DNA from: Paenibacillus wynnii
GTDB lineage: Bacteria; Bacillota; Bacilli; Paenibacillales; Paenibacillaceae
Direction: 5' to 3'
Assembly: GCF_030812855.1 (NCBI RefSeq)
Contig: NZ_JAUSTK010000001.1
Span: 372,001-436,000 of the forward strand
DNA length: 64,000 nt
The notes under the pieces are model-generated. The model ran no database searches. It was not told where the DNA came from and saw nothing but the letters and a program-made list of their open reading frames with translations. Each line of letters starts with the position of its first letter. Position 1 is the stretch's first letter. Shown in pieces: positions 18,493 through 28,413 of this stretch. The position numbers and the translations under genes were made by a program.

Positions 18493-19542
18493 TTATTTAG
18501 CAGATTTATTGCTTTTTTGAATATTGGCTAAATGTTCCTTGTACGTCTTGGCGAACAAATGAGCTTGACTGCCATCTTTTTTCGTCACATAAAAGAAATA
18601 TTCCGAAGCTTCAGGCGAAAGGGCTGCCTCGATCGCGGCAAGTCCAGGATTACAAATAGGGCCCGGTGGCAGTCCCACATTCCGGTAAGTATTATAAGGG
18701 CTGTCTACTTCAAGATCCTTATTCAGAAGCCTTTCCTTTTGTTTGTCCAATAAATATTGAACGGTTGCATCGATCTCCAGCTTTTGTCCTTTATCAAGCC
18801 GGTTATAGATTACTCCCGCGACAAGTGGACGTTCGCTGTCTACCACGACCTCCCGCTCCACAAGCGAAGCTACCGTTAAAAGCTCATGCAAAGACAATCC
18901 GCGCTCCTTCAGCTTTTGCTGCCAGTTCGGGATGGTATCCAGTTTCTTTTTGAATTGCGTAAGCATCGCTTCCACCACTTCTTGTACGGTGCTGTCTTTA
19001 ACGATTTCATAGGTCTCGGGAAATAAATAACCTTCCAACCTATGACGAATCCCTTTATCGCTGGGAATGCCAAGAATATCAGTTTCTTTAAGTTCTGTAC
19101 CCGAGTTCACTAAATCCAGAAAAACAGCTGAATCTATCTTCCACGCATCTTCAAGCTTGTCCACAACCTGCTCCGCGGTATATCCTTCAGGTATTGTAAA
19201 AGTAATCATTTCTTTCTTAACTACATCTCCCGCATTTAAGCGTGTTATGAGATTATCATAGGTATCGCCAGGTTTTGCAGTGTAGGTCCCCGCCTTAAAC
19301 TGAGAGCCTTCTTTCGTCCATTTCAAATATCCCTTAAAAAAAAGACTTTTACGAATAATTCCATTTTTCTCTAGAAGATCAGCAATTTGCGAGCTTCCCA
19401 TACCTTTTTCAATCGTAAATGTTACGGCCGGTCCCGCAGTACTTACTGGCTGCATCCCGTTCCAAATATACCATGCTCCGCCTCCAGCTGCTGCTACAAG
19501 CAGCAGAATCAAGATTAGCACAGTGCGGATTGCGGATTTCAA
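18493..19542 (-). CDS. mltG: Endolytic murein transglycosylase MltG
   Basis: Membrane-bound lytic transglycosylase that cuts nascent glycan strands and sets their length. 349 aa, with one N-terminal membrane anchor (about 7-28), a LysM-like subdomain (about 40-105), then the YceG catalytic domain. The catalytic glutamate is predicted at Glu229 in ASLVEREV; the other conserved patches are ATVQYLL, SPYNTYRNVGLPPGPICNPG and YFFYV. The start is TTG with GAGGAG 5 nt upstream. It is in the conserved ireB-ruvX-yrzB-mltG order of Firmicutes. Confidence 0.93.
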   Translation of the reverse strand: MKSAIRTVLILILLLVAAAGGGAWYIWNGMQPVSTAGPAVTFTIEKGMGSSQIADLLEKNGIIRKSLFFKGYLKWTKEGSQFKAGTYTAKPGDTYDNLITRLNAGDVVKKEMITFTIPEGYTAEQVVDKLEDAWKIDSAVFLDLVNSGTELKETDILGIPSDKGIRHRLEGYLFPETYEIVKDSTVQEVVEAMLTQFKKKLDTIPNWQQKLKERGLSLHELLTVASLVEREVVVDSERPLVAGVIYNRLDKGQKLEIDATVQYLLDKQKERLLNKDLEVDSPYNTYRNVGLPPGPICNPGLAAIEAALSPEASEYFFYVTKKDGSQAHLFAKTYKEHLANIQKSNKSAK

Positions 19543-19714
19543 GGTTTCTCCTCACTTTCCGAGTATAAATATAAAATTGTATTGTCTTAAATTCAACATT
19601 TATTTTTTACGAGTTTCTTTTCAAGTACGAAAAAACATGAAATTGAAGCAAAAAGAGCGCGGAATACTCCGCCCTCCTTTTGCAATCTGTACATAAAAGC
19701 TATTAGACATGAGT

Positions 19715-20020
19715 TTACTCAAGATTCTCGCCTGGAAAAGTCATCTCATCATACAGCTCTGAAATATCTTCCCATTCTTCATCGTCGACAATGCTCTCAA
19801 GTTCTGGCAACCCATCAGGGGAGACAACAATTCGCAATATCTCATGTTCCCCTGCTCCAGGACTTCCTAACACTGCATAACCACGACCTTCGATCTCGAA
19901 CTCGGCAATAATATCATAAACGGAAGATTTGCCTTGCTCGTCCTCCAGTTCTACTGCTTCTCCATATGCTTCTTTAAGCTTCGATGTCCATACCGCTTTG
20001 TCGGCGGAAAAATCAGTCAT
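19715..20020 (-). CDS. DUF1292-type acidic protein, second copy
   Basis: Small, strongly acidic cytoplasmic protein of 101 aa resembling the DUF1292/YrzB family, of unknown function. The open frame extends upstream to 20092, but the ATG at 20020 is preceded by GGAGGAGCGGAGA, and its first bases overlap the stop of the upstream DUF1292 gene by 8 bp, so translational coupling is likely. It lies between that gene and mltG. Most relatives have one such gene at this place; here there are two in tandem that have diverged clearly from each other. Confidence 0.7.
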   Translation of the reverse strand: MTDFSADKAVWTSKLKEAYGEAVELEDEQGKSSVYDIIAEFEIEGRGYAVLGSPGAGEHEILRIVVSPDGLPELESIVDDEEWEDISELYDEMTFPGENLE

Positions 20021-20321
20021 TCTCCGCTCCTCCATCCAGTTCGTCGACAAGTGTATTGAAAGTCTCTTCGACAATCGCCCACTCCTCGTCATCCTCGATC
20101 ATGAACAGCTGAAGATCGTCTCCCTCTTCCTCATAACGGAACGCATACACCTCATCGGTTTCTTCGTCCTCGGAATCAAGCGGAACAACCATCATGTATT
20201 TGGAATCCGAACCATCTACCTCGAATTTCATGATGACTTCAAATTCCTCTTCATTACCCTCTTCATCGGGAATATAAATAATTTCCGGTTCTTCGTCTTG
20301 GCCAATTTGCTCGTTTGTCAT
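20013..20321 (-). CDS. yrzB: DUF1292 protein (YrzB-like)
   Basis: 102-aa acidic protein with the DUF1292 pattern (EEEFEVIMKFEVDGSDSKYM and EVYAFRYEEEGDDL). Function unknown in all relatives. Position next to ruvX and ireB matches B. subtilis yrzB. The frame is open to 20354; the ATG at 20321 is chosen because AGGTGAGGGG lies at proper spacing and because the shorter form begins MTNEQ, without a basic leader atypical for the family. Confidence 0.8.
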   Translation of the reverse strand: MTNEQIGQDEEPEIIYIPDEEGNEEEFEVIMKFEVDGSDSKYMMVVPLDSEDEETDEVYAFRYEEEGDDLQLFMIEDDEEWAIVEETFNTLVDELDGGAEND

Positions 20322-20334
20322 TATGTTGCACCCC

Positions 20335-20754
20335 TCACCTTTTACTGTTAGCATCCAAAAAATTTTGCAAAATCAGGGCTGCGGCCATTTTGTCCACAAT
20401 CCCTTTGCGCTTCTTCCGGCTGACGTCCCCTTCAATCAGCACCCGCTCGGCGGATACTGTCGTCAGACGCTCATCCCAAAGGTGTACGGGCAATTCCAAT
20501 TGCTCCCGCAGTTTGTCGGCGAATTCAATGCAAATTTCACCGCGGGGTCCTACTGTACCATTCATATTCTTCGGGAGGCCAACAATTACCTCACCTATTT
20601 CGTACTCCTTAACCAGTTGACGAATTCGTTCGAACTCATTTCCGTTACCACGGCGTTCAATGGTCTCCAAAGCTTGTGCAGTCCATCCAAAAATATCGCT
20701 TGTGGCTACACCGATTCTGCGGTCACCGTAATCTAATCCCAGCTTTTTCATCAT
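20335..20754 (-). CDS. ruvX: RuvX/YqgF family nuclease
   Basis: 139-aa RNase H-fold protein of the YqgF family, linked to 16S rRNA 5'-end maturation and proposed as a Holliday-junction resolvase. The first catalytic Asp is in [10 protein letters not shown] (residues 6-15), the middle acidic segment is [11 protein letters not shown], and the C-terminal [10 protein letters not shown] and KMAAALILQ segments are conserved. The start overlaps the stop of ireB (ATGA-type overlap), and it is followed by yrzB. Confidence 0.92.
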   Translation of the reverse strand: MMKKLGLDYGDRRIGVATSDIFGWTAQALETIERRGNGNEFERIRQLVKEYEIGEVIVGLPKNMNGTVGPRGEICIEFADKLREQLELPVHLWDERLTTVSAERVLIEGDVSRKKRKGIVDKMAAALILQNFLDANSKR

Positions 20755-21026
20755 TGGGTGTCGTCCACCCGATTATTAGCGAGATAGAAGCGAACCAGTT
20801 CTTCGATCAACTCATCACGTTCTTTCCTCCGGACCAAACTTCTGGCGTTGTTATGGCGCGGAATATAGGCCGGATCTCCAGAAATCAGATACCCTACGAT
20901 CTGGTTGATTGGATTATAATCTTTCTCCACCAGCGCGTCGTGTACAGACAGTAGTATTTCCCGGGGAGAGGCTTCCTTTTCGTCGCCCTTCACATTAAAT
21001 TTAACCGTTTTGTCCATGGAGTCCAT
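20751..21026 (-). CDS. ireB: IreB family regulatory phosphoprotein
   Basis: 91-aa small protein of the IreB/YrzL family; in Enterococcus, IreB is a substrate of the PASTA kinase IreK and negatively affects cephalosporin resistance. Typical features are KTVKFNVK near the start, followed by [20 protein letters not shown] and [14 protein letters not shown]. The frame opens at GTG 21035, but AGGAAGG stands 8 nt before the ATG at 21026, which is preferred. First gene after alaS in the conserved order; 216 bp separate them, with no clear promoter found by eye. Confidence 0.9.
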   Translation of the reverse strand: MDSMDKTVKFNVKGDEKEASPREILLSVHDALVEKDYNPINQIVGYLISGDPAYIPRHNNARSLVRRKERDELIEELVRFYLANNRVDDTQ

Positions 21027-21242
21027 TTGTGACACCTTCCTTCTGCAAAATCATCCCCAAGGATAGCTTCGCAAAGTTGCTACTATACAGCTTTCTTACT
21101 GTCCCATCATAACATATTCACGGCCTATCAGTGAAATCCTGCCAAGGTAATAACACTTTTTTTGGCAATTTGTCTACAAAAAACGCGAGAATTCGGTTAT
21201 TTGAGCCAAACATTCGTTATATCTTACAAATGTTGGGGCTGC

Positions 21243-23873
21243 TTAGACTTGTGCAGCTATAAGTTCTTCAGCCTTACGCAGTGCATCTTCCAGCTTGGAG
21301 GCATCCTTACCGCCAGCTTGCGCCATGTCAGGGCGTCCGCCGCCGCCGCCGCCGCATACCGCTGCAATTTCCTTAACCAGTTTGCCTGCGTGAAAGCCCT
21401 TCTTTACCAAATCCTGCGGTACAGCTACAACAAAGTTCACCTTGTCATCCATGACTGCGCCCAGCACAAGGACTGCATCAGGAAGCTTAGATTTCAATTC
21501 ATCTGCGGTAGAACGGAGAGCATCAATGTTTCCGGCCTGAACAGATACGGCTAGCAGTTGTATACCATTGCCCACACTTCTTACCTGACTTGTAAGCTCA
21601 ACTGCGAAGGTTGCGCTTAGTTTGGATTGCAGAGATTCATTCTCCCGTGAAATCTCACGTACTTGAGCGTGCAATGCCTCAATACGTTTTGGAACATCAA
21701 TCAAAGACGATTTAAGCAGGCCTGCCGATTGTTTCAGTAAATCAAGCTGGCTTTCTGTATGCTGGTACGCATATCTTCCGGTTACGGCCTCAATCCGACG
21801 AACACCGGAGCCGATGCCGCTCTCGCCAAGTAGCTTAAATACTCCGATTTGTGAAGTATTGGAGACATGGCATCCACCGCATAATTCCAGACTGTAATCA
21901 CCAACCTGAACCACACGAACGACATTTCCGTATTTCTCACCAAAGAGTGCCATTGCGCCCATTGCTTTGGCTTCATCAATTAATTTATTCTCAATCACTA
22001 CATCAAGTCCACGCCAGATTTGTTCATTGACGCGGTGTTCAATTTCAGTTAATTCCTCCGGGGTAATTGCACCGAAATGGGAGAAGTCAAACCGCAAACG
22101 TGCTCCCTCAACAAGGGACCCCGCCTGATTCACATGCCCGCCTAGAACTTCCTTCAGTGCTTTATGCAGCAGGTGAGTTGCTGTATGATTCTTCACGATA
22201 TCCTCACGCTGTGCGCGGTTTACCTCTGCGCGAACCGTATCGCCTACCATTAACTCCCCGGCTTCTACTGTCACAAAATGTACATGTTGTCCGTGAGGAG
22301 CCTTGAATAGTCCGTGTACCTTCGCGGTTACGGAACCGCCGGTGAGAATACCTGTGTCGCTAACTTGTCCGCCGCTTTCTGCGTAGAACGGTGTGGCTTC
22401 CAGAATGATTTGGCACTCTTTACCTTCGCCAACTCTGTCAGCAAGCTCGCCGTCTACAACAATTGCAGCGATTTTCGACTCTATTATGGTGTCATTATAA
22501 CCAACAAATTCACTTTTAACCGTTAAATCTGACAAGGCTCCACCCTGAACTTTCATGCTGCCGCTGTCCTGACGAGCTGCTCTTGCACGGTCACGCTGTT
22601 CTTGCATTGCTGCATCAAAACCTGCACGATCAACAGTCAGTCCTTGCTCGGAAGCGAAGTCTTCCGTCAAGTCAAACGGGAAGCCATAGGTGTCATATAG
22701 TTTGAATGCATCTGCTCCCGCAATTGCACTAAGACCGTCAGCTTTTGCTTTGGCACTGATCTCGCCCAGGATTGCCAGTCCGTCTGAAAGCGTCTCATGG
22801 AAACGCTCTTCTTCTGTACGAATAATCTTTGCAATGTACTCCCGGTTGTCGACTACGGATGGATAATATACACCCATTACTTCTCCAACTGTCGCAGTCA
22901 GTTCATGCAGGAACGGGCGATCTAAGCCTAAAGTCTTCCCATAACGAACTGCACGGCGAAGCAAGCGGCGGATAATGTATCCACGACCTTCATTAGAAGG
23001 AAGTACTCCATCGCCAACTGCGAAGGTTACCGTACGAATATGGTCGGCAATAACCTTAAGTGCGATATCCTGCTCCAAACTTTCTTTATACTTCACACCG
23101 GCAAGCTGTGCCGTCTTTTGGATAATCGGTTGGAATAAATCGGTGTCAAAGTTGGAATCTACATCTTGCAGGATCGAAGCAAAACGTTCCAGACCTGCGC
23201 CTGTATCAATGTTTTTATTCGGAAGCGGTGTGTAGCTGCCGTCTTTATTGTGATTGAATTGCGAGAAGACAAGGTTCCAGACTTCCAAGAAACGCTCGTT
23301 CTCTCCGGCTGGATTCACTTCTGGGTCAGACAAATCACCATATGCATCACCGCGGTCATAGAAAATTTCTGAGCACGGACCGCATGGGCCTTCGCCGATA
23401 TCCCAAAAATTATCTTTATCCAGCTTATAGATACGCTCTGCCGGCACGCCGATTTTTTCATTCCACAGCTTGAACGCTTCCTCGTCCTCATGATATACCG
23501 TAACTGATAAGCGTTCTGGATCGAAACCGATCCATTCTTTTCCCGTCAGGAATTCCCATGCCCACGTAATCGCTTCTTCCTTGAAGTAATCTCCAATGGA
23601 GAAGTTACCCAGCATTTCAAAAAAGGTGTGATGACGGCGTGTCTTGCCCACGTTCTCGATATCATTGGTACGAATACATTTCTGCGAGTTAGTCAGACGC
23701 GGATTCTCTGGAATCTCCCGACCATCAAAATACGCCTTCAGCGGCGCCATACCCGCGTTGATCCACAGCAGCGAGGGATCGTTATGGGGAACGAGTGAGG
23801 CACTAGGTTCAATTTTGTGACCTTTACTTTCAAAAAACTCAAGCCATTTGGAACGGATTTCACTTGCTTTCAT
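21243..23873 (-). CDS. alaS: Alanyl-tRNA synthetase
   Basis: Charges tRNA-Ala with alanine. About 876 aa from the ATG at 23873, which is preceded by GGGAG 9 nt upstream and gives the family start [19 protein letters not shown]; an in-frame extension to 23930 is judged untranslated leader. Class II motifs are visible ([26 protein letters not shown]), as is the editing-domain zinc set HTATHLLH ... CGGCHV. The C-terminal DHHA1-type end carries the glycine-rich [15 protein letters not shown]. Controlled by the T-box leader directly upstream. Confidence 0.97.
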   Translation of the reverse strand: MKASEIRSKWLEFFESKGHKIEPSASLVPHNDPSLLWINAGMAPLKAYFDGREIPENPRLTNSQKCIRTNDIENVGKTRRHHTFFEMLGNFSIGDYFKEEAITWAWEFLTGKEWIGFDPERLSVTVYHEDEEAFKLWNEKIGVPAERIYKLDKDNFWDIGEGPCGPCSEIFYDRGDAYGDLSDPEVNPAGENERFLEVWNLVFSQFNHNKDGSYTPLPNKNIDTGAGLERFASILQDVDSNFDTDLFQPIIQKTAQLAGVKYKESLEQDIALKVIADHIRTVTFAVGDGVLPSNEGRGYIIRRLLRRAVRYGKTLGLDRPFLHELTATVGEVMGVYYPSVVDNREYIAKIIRTEEERFHETLSDGLAILGEISAKAKADGLSAIAGADAFKLYDTYGFPFDLTEDFASEQGLTVDRAGFDAAMQEQRDRARAARQDSGSMKVQGGALSDLTVKSEFVGYNDTIIESKIAAIVVDGELADRVGEGKECQIILEATPFYAESGGQVSDTGILTGGSVTAKVHGLFKAPHGQHVHFVTVEAGELMVGDTVRAEVNRAQREDIVKNHTATHLLHKALKEVLGGHVNQAGSLVEGARLRFDFSHFGAITPEELTEIEHRVNEQIWRGLDVVIENKLIDEAKAMGAMALFGEKYGNVVRVVQVGDYSLELCGGCHVSNTSQIGVFKLLGESGIGSGVRRIEAVTGRYAYQHTESQLDLLKQSAGLLKSSLIDVPKRIEALHAQVREISRENESLQSKLSATFAVELTSQVRSVGNGIQLLAVSVQAGNIDALRSTADELKSKLPDAVLVLGAVMDDKVNFVVAVPQDLVKKGFHAGKLVKEIAAVCGGGGGGRPDMAQAGGKDASKLEDALRKAEELIAAQV

Positions 23874-23939
23874 AATATACAGCTCCCGTCTCATAGTTAA
23901 TGCGGCACTTCTGCCGAAATACAAATTCAATAATAAAAA

Positions 23940-24227
23940 ACAAAAAAACGCCCCTGAAATAGTTCAGGGACGATTATTATCGCGGTACCACCCTGGTTAT
24001 CGCCTTGCCCGATTTGCTCGGACACTTGCAGACGATCGCCTTGTCGCGGCTGTTAACGGGAACCCCCCGGTGAGCTTGTCCTCACACTCCGAAATTAGCT
24101 TTCCGCCGTTTTGTCTTCAAGGTTCTCACAGCCATTACGGACAGACCGTAAAGGAACCTATTCTCTGATCAAGCCATACCTCGGCGTACTTCATTTCATC
24201 AACGCTTTTTTTGCTTTGTATTTTAAC
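23940..24227 (-). ncRNA. T-box leader of alaS
   Basis: Minus-strand leader of about 290 nt between the promoter and alaS. The diagnostic T-box sequence AGGGTGGTACCGCG is present (around 23975-23992), followed by the terminator stem CGTCCCTGAA / TTCAGGGGCG and a T-run (23943-23973). Upstream lie GATGAAATGAAGTA and AGAGAA motifs of Stem I. A GCT triplet in GGAAAGCTAATTTCGGAG is a likely alanine specifier, but this was not checked by folding. Uncharged tRNA-Ala should stabilise the antiterminator and allow alaS expression. Confidence 0.92.
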
Positions 24228-24233
24228 ATTTCA

Positions 24234-24262
24234 AGTATAGCCAGTGCCCTTATTTCTGTCAA
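24234..24262 (-). promoter_or_regulatory. Sigma-A promoter of alaS
   Basis: TTGACA (24257-24262) and TATACT (24234-24239) on the minus strand, separated by exactly 17 bp. Transcription would begin near 24227, at the start of the T-box leader. Confidence 0.88.
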
Positions 24263-24376
24263 TCACAGGCTGAAAGTACTCCTAACACCCTCCTCAGAAA
24301 AATCCACCGGTTTTTAATGTTACTTTAAGAAAAAAGGCGTATACTGTTCGTTTAGAAACGATAGGAGAGGATAAGG

Positions 24377-26185
24377 GTGCGTCATTTTTTACCTACTAAA
24401 CGATTGGGATATCTGCTGCTTGCATTATTAATAAGCGGGTTTGTTTTAAACTTCATTTTACAGGCTGCCTCTTTTGATATGAATATTGTAAGAGTATTTA
24501 ATTGGATTTCGGAGTTTTACTGGCTTTATTTGTTTGGCAGTCTGTTTTTCTTCTTCTTGCTGCTTGCAGTTGCAGCGCTTCTGCCTAATATGTATATGGG
24601 GCCAGTGGTTATTTTTATGGGGTGTGTTACTCTCGGTATTGTCGATTATAAAAAGTTGACCACAACTGGAGAACCATTGTTTCCCTGGGATTTGATGCTC
24701 CTCAAAAATGCCGGGGAAATGAGCAGTATTACCAAAGGTATGGTTTCGCCGCTAGCGATTATATTGGGCGTTCTCCTGCTTGCAGGCCTGATATGGCTTA
24801 TGTTCAAACTCCCTAAGCTTACTATCCGGCTGCCACTGCGGTTTACTTATTTGCTCTTATCCCTTGCTATGGTCTGGGGATTTGGTCTAATGGTCGGCGG
24901 TCAACATACACTCGCTTCTGCCATCCGCTACCAGAATATTTATTGGAATCAGAAGGTGAACTATACTCAAAATGGATTTTTATTTGCTTTTACAGGGAAT
25001 CTTAGACAGGACCTAATCGAGAAGCCGGAGCATTACAGCCGGGAGACCATCGTGCAAATTGCCAAAAAGTACAGTGCGTTGCCCGATGTCGCATCCTCTT
25101 CTACACCTGTGGAGCAGCCAAATATTGTATATATGATGGACGAAGCCTTCTTTGATGTGACACGTCTCTCTGCTTTTACATTTAGTGAGGATCCCTTGAA
25201 GTTTGTCCATTCGGAGGAAAAGTTAAGTCCATCAGGAGAATTGTTATCACCGGAATTCGGGGGGAATACCGCTAATATTGAATTTGAGGCGTTAACGGGG
25301 ATGTCAATGTATTTCTTGAAGGACGGTTCAATTCCCTACCAGCAGAAAATTGTGAAAATGTCCTCGTTGCCTTCCATTGTCAGCATTCTCAAAGACAGGG
25401 GCTACAAGACGCTAGCGGTTCATCCTTTTGATGATACCTTCTACAACCGAAATCGGGTCTATCCGATTCTTGGGTTTGAACAGTTTACAAGCGAACAAGA
25501 GATGCAGAATGGTGGACGGATTACTCCAGATGGATACATCTCCGACATGTCTGCCGTTCAAGAAGCTGTGCAGGAACTGAAGGCATCTGACAAACCGACA
25601 TTTCTACATCTAATTACAATGCAGAATCATTTCCCTTTCGTAAAAGGGATGAATGGGCCCAACACGATCACCGCCGAAGGTGTAAAGCCGGAACATAAAG
25701 ACGAGCTTGAAACTTATGTTCAGGATACCAAGCTGACAGATGAGGCGCTCGCTTATCTAGATCAGGAGCTAAAGACCATTAAACGTCCAACCATTGTAGT
25801 ATTCTGGGGGGATCACCTCCCCGCATTGTCTGCCGGAATCTACACACAGGCAGGCTGGGACAGTAATCCAAGAATGAAGCATGAAACAGAACTTCTGTAC
25901 ATCGCTAACTTTGATATCGGCAAGCAGCCTTTGGGCACACTTAGTCCTGCCTTTATCGGGCCGTCTGTTTTTAAGCTAACCGGACAGTCCTTGCCAACCT
26001 ACTACAAGCTCCTGGAAAAAGTACAAGCGGAAATTCCGGGATTAAGCAAAAACGTGCTTGTGGGCTCCTCTGGCAGTGTCATAACCGACTTAACCGCTGC
26101 ACAGCAGGAATTACTGAATGATTATAAGTTGGTACAGTACGACATGCTAGAAGGAGAAAATTACTCACAGAGCCTGCTTTTTTAA
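24377..26185 (+). CDS. LTA-synthase-like phosphoglycerol transferase
   Basis: Polytopic enzyme of the alkaline phosphatase superfamily. About five membrane segments in residues 10-175 are followed by an extracellular sulfatase-like domain (about 245-560). The nucleophile Thr is predicted at residue 298 (GGNTANIEFEALTG), with metal ligands in MMDEAFFD (Glu256) and WGDHLPA. Related proteins make or modify lipoteichoic acid or transfer phosphoglycerol to glycans. The N-terminal region differs from canonical LtaS, so the acceptor is uncertain. The start is GTG with AGGAGAGGAT upstream. Monocistronic, divergent from alaS and followed by a strong terminator. Confidence 0.85.
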   Translation: MRHFLPTKRLGYLLLALLISGFVLNFILQAASFDMNIVRVFNWISEFYWLYLFGSLFFFFLLLAVAALLPNMYMGPVVIFMGCVTLGIVDYKKLTTTGEPLFPWDLMLLKNAGEMSSITKGMVSPLAIILGVLLLAGLIWLMFKLPKLTIRLPLRFTYLLLSLAMVWGFGLMVGGQHTLASAIRYQNIYWNQKVNYTQNGFLFAFTGNLRQDLIEKPEHYSRETIVQIAKKYSALPDVASSSTPVEQPNIVYMMDEAFFDVTRLSAFTFSEDPLKFVHSEEKLSPSGELLSPEFGGNTANIEFEALTGMSMYFLKDGSIPYQQKIVKMSSLPSIVSILKDRGYKTLAVHPFDDTFYNRNRVYPILGFEQFTSEQEMQNGGRITPDGYISDMSAVQEAVQELKASDKPTFLHLITMQNHFPFVKGMNGPNTITAEGVKPEHKDELETYVQDTKLTDEALAYLDQELKTIKRPTIVVFWGDHLPALSAGIYTQAGWDSNPRMKHETELLYIANFDIGKQPLGTLSPAFIGPSVFKLTGQSLPTYYKLLEKVQAEIPGLSKNVLVGSSGSVITDLTAAQQELLNDYKLVQYDMLEGENYSQSLLF

Positions 26186-26202
26186 GCAAGGCTCTTTTTT
26201 TT
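26169..26202 (+). terminator. Rho-independent terminator
   Basis: Stem AGAGCCTGCTT / AAGCAAGGCTCT with a T-rich loop and a run of eight T. It begins inside the last codons of the LTA-synthase-like gene. Confidence 0.9.
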
Positions 26203-26243
26203 ATGAAGTAAGATCTATCTTCCATTCTATATATAAGATGAAC

Positions 26244-26743
26244 TTAAGATATTAACTTAAGGCTCAAGCGTCACTAAAGTGAAGATTTGGACTTCCGGCC
26301 GCTGTTGTCGTAAGACTTCCTTTCGTTCCTTTTCGCTTTTTGTTATTTTCTCTTGCTCAACTTATTTAGAAGGAATTTTTCCTACTAATTTGGGATTGAA
26401 CCCCCTATCGAGTTACTTAAAGGGAATATTTCCCTCTGCTATGAACGAATTTGTCAATTCCCCTGTCTGTCCCCCTTTTTACAAGGGTTTTTAAATCCTT
26501 CAGGTACAGAGACAAAATGCAAGTCGTCGGCTGGCACACTGCTATCCGTGGGTTGGCTACCACATGTTATGCCTACGTCGAAGGAGCTTCCGTGAACTAA
26601 TTTCGCACGTCAGATCCACAGATCTTGTGCAAAAGGAAATCGCGGATTCTCCTCGAACCTTTCTTCTTTGTCTCCATGCCCCAAGGATTCAAGTCTTTTC
26701 TCATTATTCTAAAAGGTCTCACCGCTTGACCCTGCTAGCGTAT
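26244..26743. repeat. Palindrome cluster and probable right end of the IS110-type element
   Basis: No gene is seen in this 500-bp stretch. At 26366-26388 (TTAGaAGGAA ... TTCCTaCTAA) and 26421-26435 (AGGGAA/TTCCCT) are short palindromes of the same kind as those at 27856-28043. Bases 26325-26372 resemble part of the repeat region near 2.9 kb on the opposite strand. From about 26450 to 26743 the sequence lies directly downstream of the transposase relic and may be the non-coding end of the element, where IS1111-group members carry a guide (bridge) RNA; the boundaries are not resolved. Confidence 0.45.
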
Positions 26744-27650
26744 TTATACCATACTTCTTTCCACGTTAACCGCTATAGACCAGATGAATCCCACTAACTC
26801 TCGCCCCACAGCTGCCATTGCCAGATTTCGGTGCTTCCCTCGTCTGACCAGCTTGAGATACTTGTGGTGCAACCGGTGCTGGGCTTTCCATGACGTTTCA
26901 TGGACATGCGCATGCTGTCCTTCCAATCGTTTCTCCAGATCACCCTTGACTGCGGGGCGGTGGCGGTAACTCCATGCAGATTCAACGAGTGCCCGCCTCA
27001 CTCTCGGATTCCCGGCTTTCGTCAACCTGCCCCGTTTCGTACTTGCACCCGACGAATATTCCCGAGGGACCAGACCGAGGTAGCTCATCAACTGCGCAGG
27101 CGAACGGAACCGCTCGAAATTTTCAATCTCCACCACTAATGTCATAGCGGTCAGTAGCGCAATCCCCCGCAGACCTTGCAACGCTTGAATCACGGGCGCA
27201 TGAGTTACAGACCTTGGCCTGCTCCCGCATACCGGCTTCGAGCCGTTTGATTCGCTCTTCCACTTCCCGAAGCTGCTGGAGTGACTCGGTAAATACTAGT
27301 TGTTCCGCTGCTTGCTCAAACGTCAACTGTGCAAGCCACTGGCGATACACTTTAGTCCATCGTTTTTTCATGCCTTCAGGCTGACGAATCTGGTGCCGCA
27401 ACAGAAAATGAATCAGCCGTTGCCGAGCCCTATGCAGTTCTTCTTTAGCATCTTCGCGCGATCGAATGAGGTCCCGCAAGGCTTCGGTTTCTCGGGTCGG
27501 CACATGAATGGCTGTCAATTCCCCGGCACGATGCAATTGGGCGAGTCGCTCAGCATCCCGCCGGTCAGGCTCTCGGCCCTCATCTGCAATGGCTACCGCA
27601 ATTTTTTCTTTAGATACATCCAAACCTACGTATTTTATGGTATTCTTCAT
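26744..27650 (-). pseudogene. IS110-family transposase, deleted and frameshifted
   Basis: The start ATG at 27650 follows AAAGGAG and encodes the RuvC-like DEDD domain beginning KYVGLDVSKEK with catalytic Asp11. The frame then jumps from DEGREP straight to DRRDAERLA near 27566, removing the segment of roughly 75-80 residues that normally carries the catalytic Glu. Around 27205-27215 a one-base shift moves the rest into another frame, where the C-terminal Transposase_20 domain continues (LQGLRGIALLTA; YLGLVPREYSSGASTKRGRL with the family serine; AGNPRVRRALVE). Both lesions should abolish transposition. Remaining domains are otherwise well preserved, so the decay may be fairly recent. Confidence 0.85.
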
Positions 27651-27778
27651 AGTAACAGCTCCTTTCGCATGTAGCTCTGAAATGGTTGTCCTTACTCCCA
27701 TTTTAACCTACGGTGTGCGAACAGGGGCTGCTTTTCGTTCATCATAACTAAATGTTGATTACAAGGTTTTATTTGTGA

Positions 27779-28207
27779 TTTAGAGGGGAATTTTCGGCTC
27801 AACACCAAAATCAGTGCTTGACAGGTGATGGGAAGGACAGAAAGCCGTTATATCCAAATAGAGGGATTTTCCCCCTCTATTTCTGTGCCCGGCACCCCGT
27901 TTGGGTAATTAGAAGGGATTTCGCCCGCTAATTTTGAGGATTTACCTCGTTGGGGCGGCATGGCTAAGATTAGAGGGATATTTTCCCTTTCATCTCAAAA
28001 TAAAGTCGTTTCGGTCGGTATTAGCGGGCATTTTCCCCTCTAATTCGCCGAAGGACTGGTCCGCAACCCCGAATCGGCTACTGTAAGGCGTAATTCCCCA
28101 AACCCGGTGAGCATCAGGCGAAGTTAGATCGAAATCGTCCCCGGTACAGTGAAGCAAACCGAAAGTCTATCACTGATTTTGAGAAAGAGCCGAATTTTCC
28201 CTCTAAA
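27779..28207. repeat. Array of short palindromes bounded by inverted sequences
   Basis: About 430 bp with no gene. It contains four hairpins of similar design: 27856-27882 (perfect AAATAGAGGG / CCCTCTATTT), 27907-27933 (AATTAG..GGG / CCC..CTAATT), 27972-27990 (AGAGGGA / TCCCTTT) and 28021-28043 (TTAG.GGG / CCCCTCTAA). The outer edges are near reverse complements: TTTAGAGGGGAATTTTCGGC at 27779-27798 and GCCGAATTTTCCCTCTAAA at 28189-28207. The units are irregularly spaced with unrelated spacers, so this is not a CRISPR; it looks like a REP/BIME-type or MITE-like composite. Confidence 0.65.
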
Positions 28208-28386
28208 CTTTATTTGCCACGTTATCAGACTCATAGTAGCAAACTGGAACTAAAACAAACTTCTAATTATCCGTTACTGGAGAACGATCTATCTAGGAGA
28301 AAGCCCAAATAGTTGCCTTTTTGTTATCCAAACTTTAATTATTGTTATTTATCCCCGAGGGAGGACTAAGTATGATTAATCCATAA

Positions 28387-28400
28387 TGAAAACCCTTACA
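28387..28400 (+). promoter_or_regulatory. Candidate cre site overlapping the licheninase leader
   Basis: TGAAAACCCTTACA differs from the cre consensus form TGAAAACGCTTACA at one base. It ends just before the AGGAGG ribosome binding site of the GH16 gene, so CcpA bound here would act as a roadblock. The changed base is in the central CG, so binding may be weak. Confidence 0.45.
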
Positions 28401-28413
28401 AGGAGGAATAAAA

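Noticed and set aside
26744-27650. Programmed frameshifting in the IS110 transposase
   Set aside because: The family is not known for it, no slippery run is present at the junction, and a large internal deletion is also present.
27856-28043. Repeated hairpins that might be a CRISPR array
   Set aside because: Units vary in sequence and spacing, spacers are unequal, and no cas gene is near.
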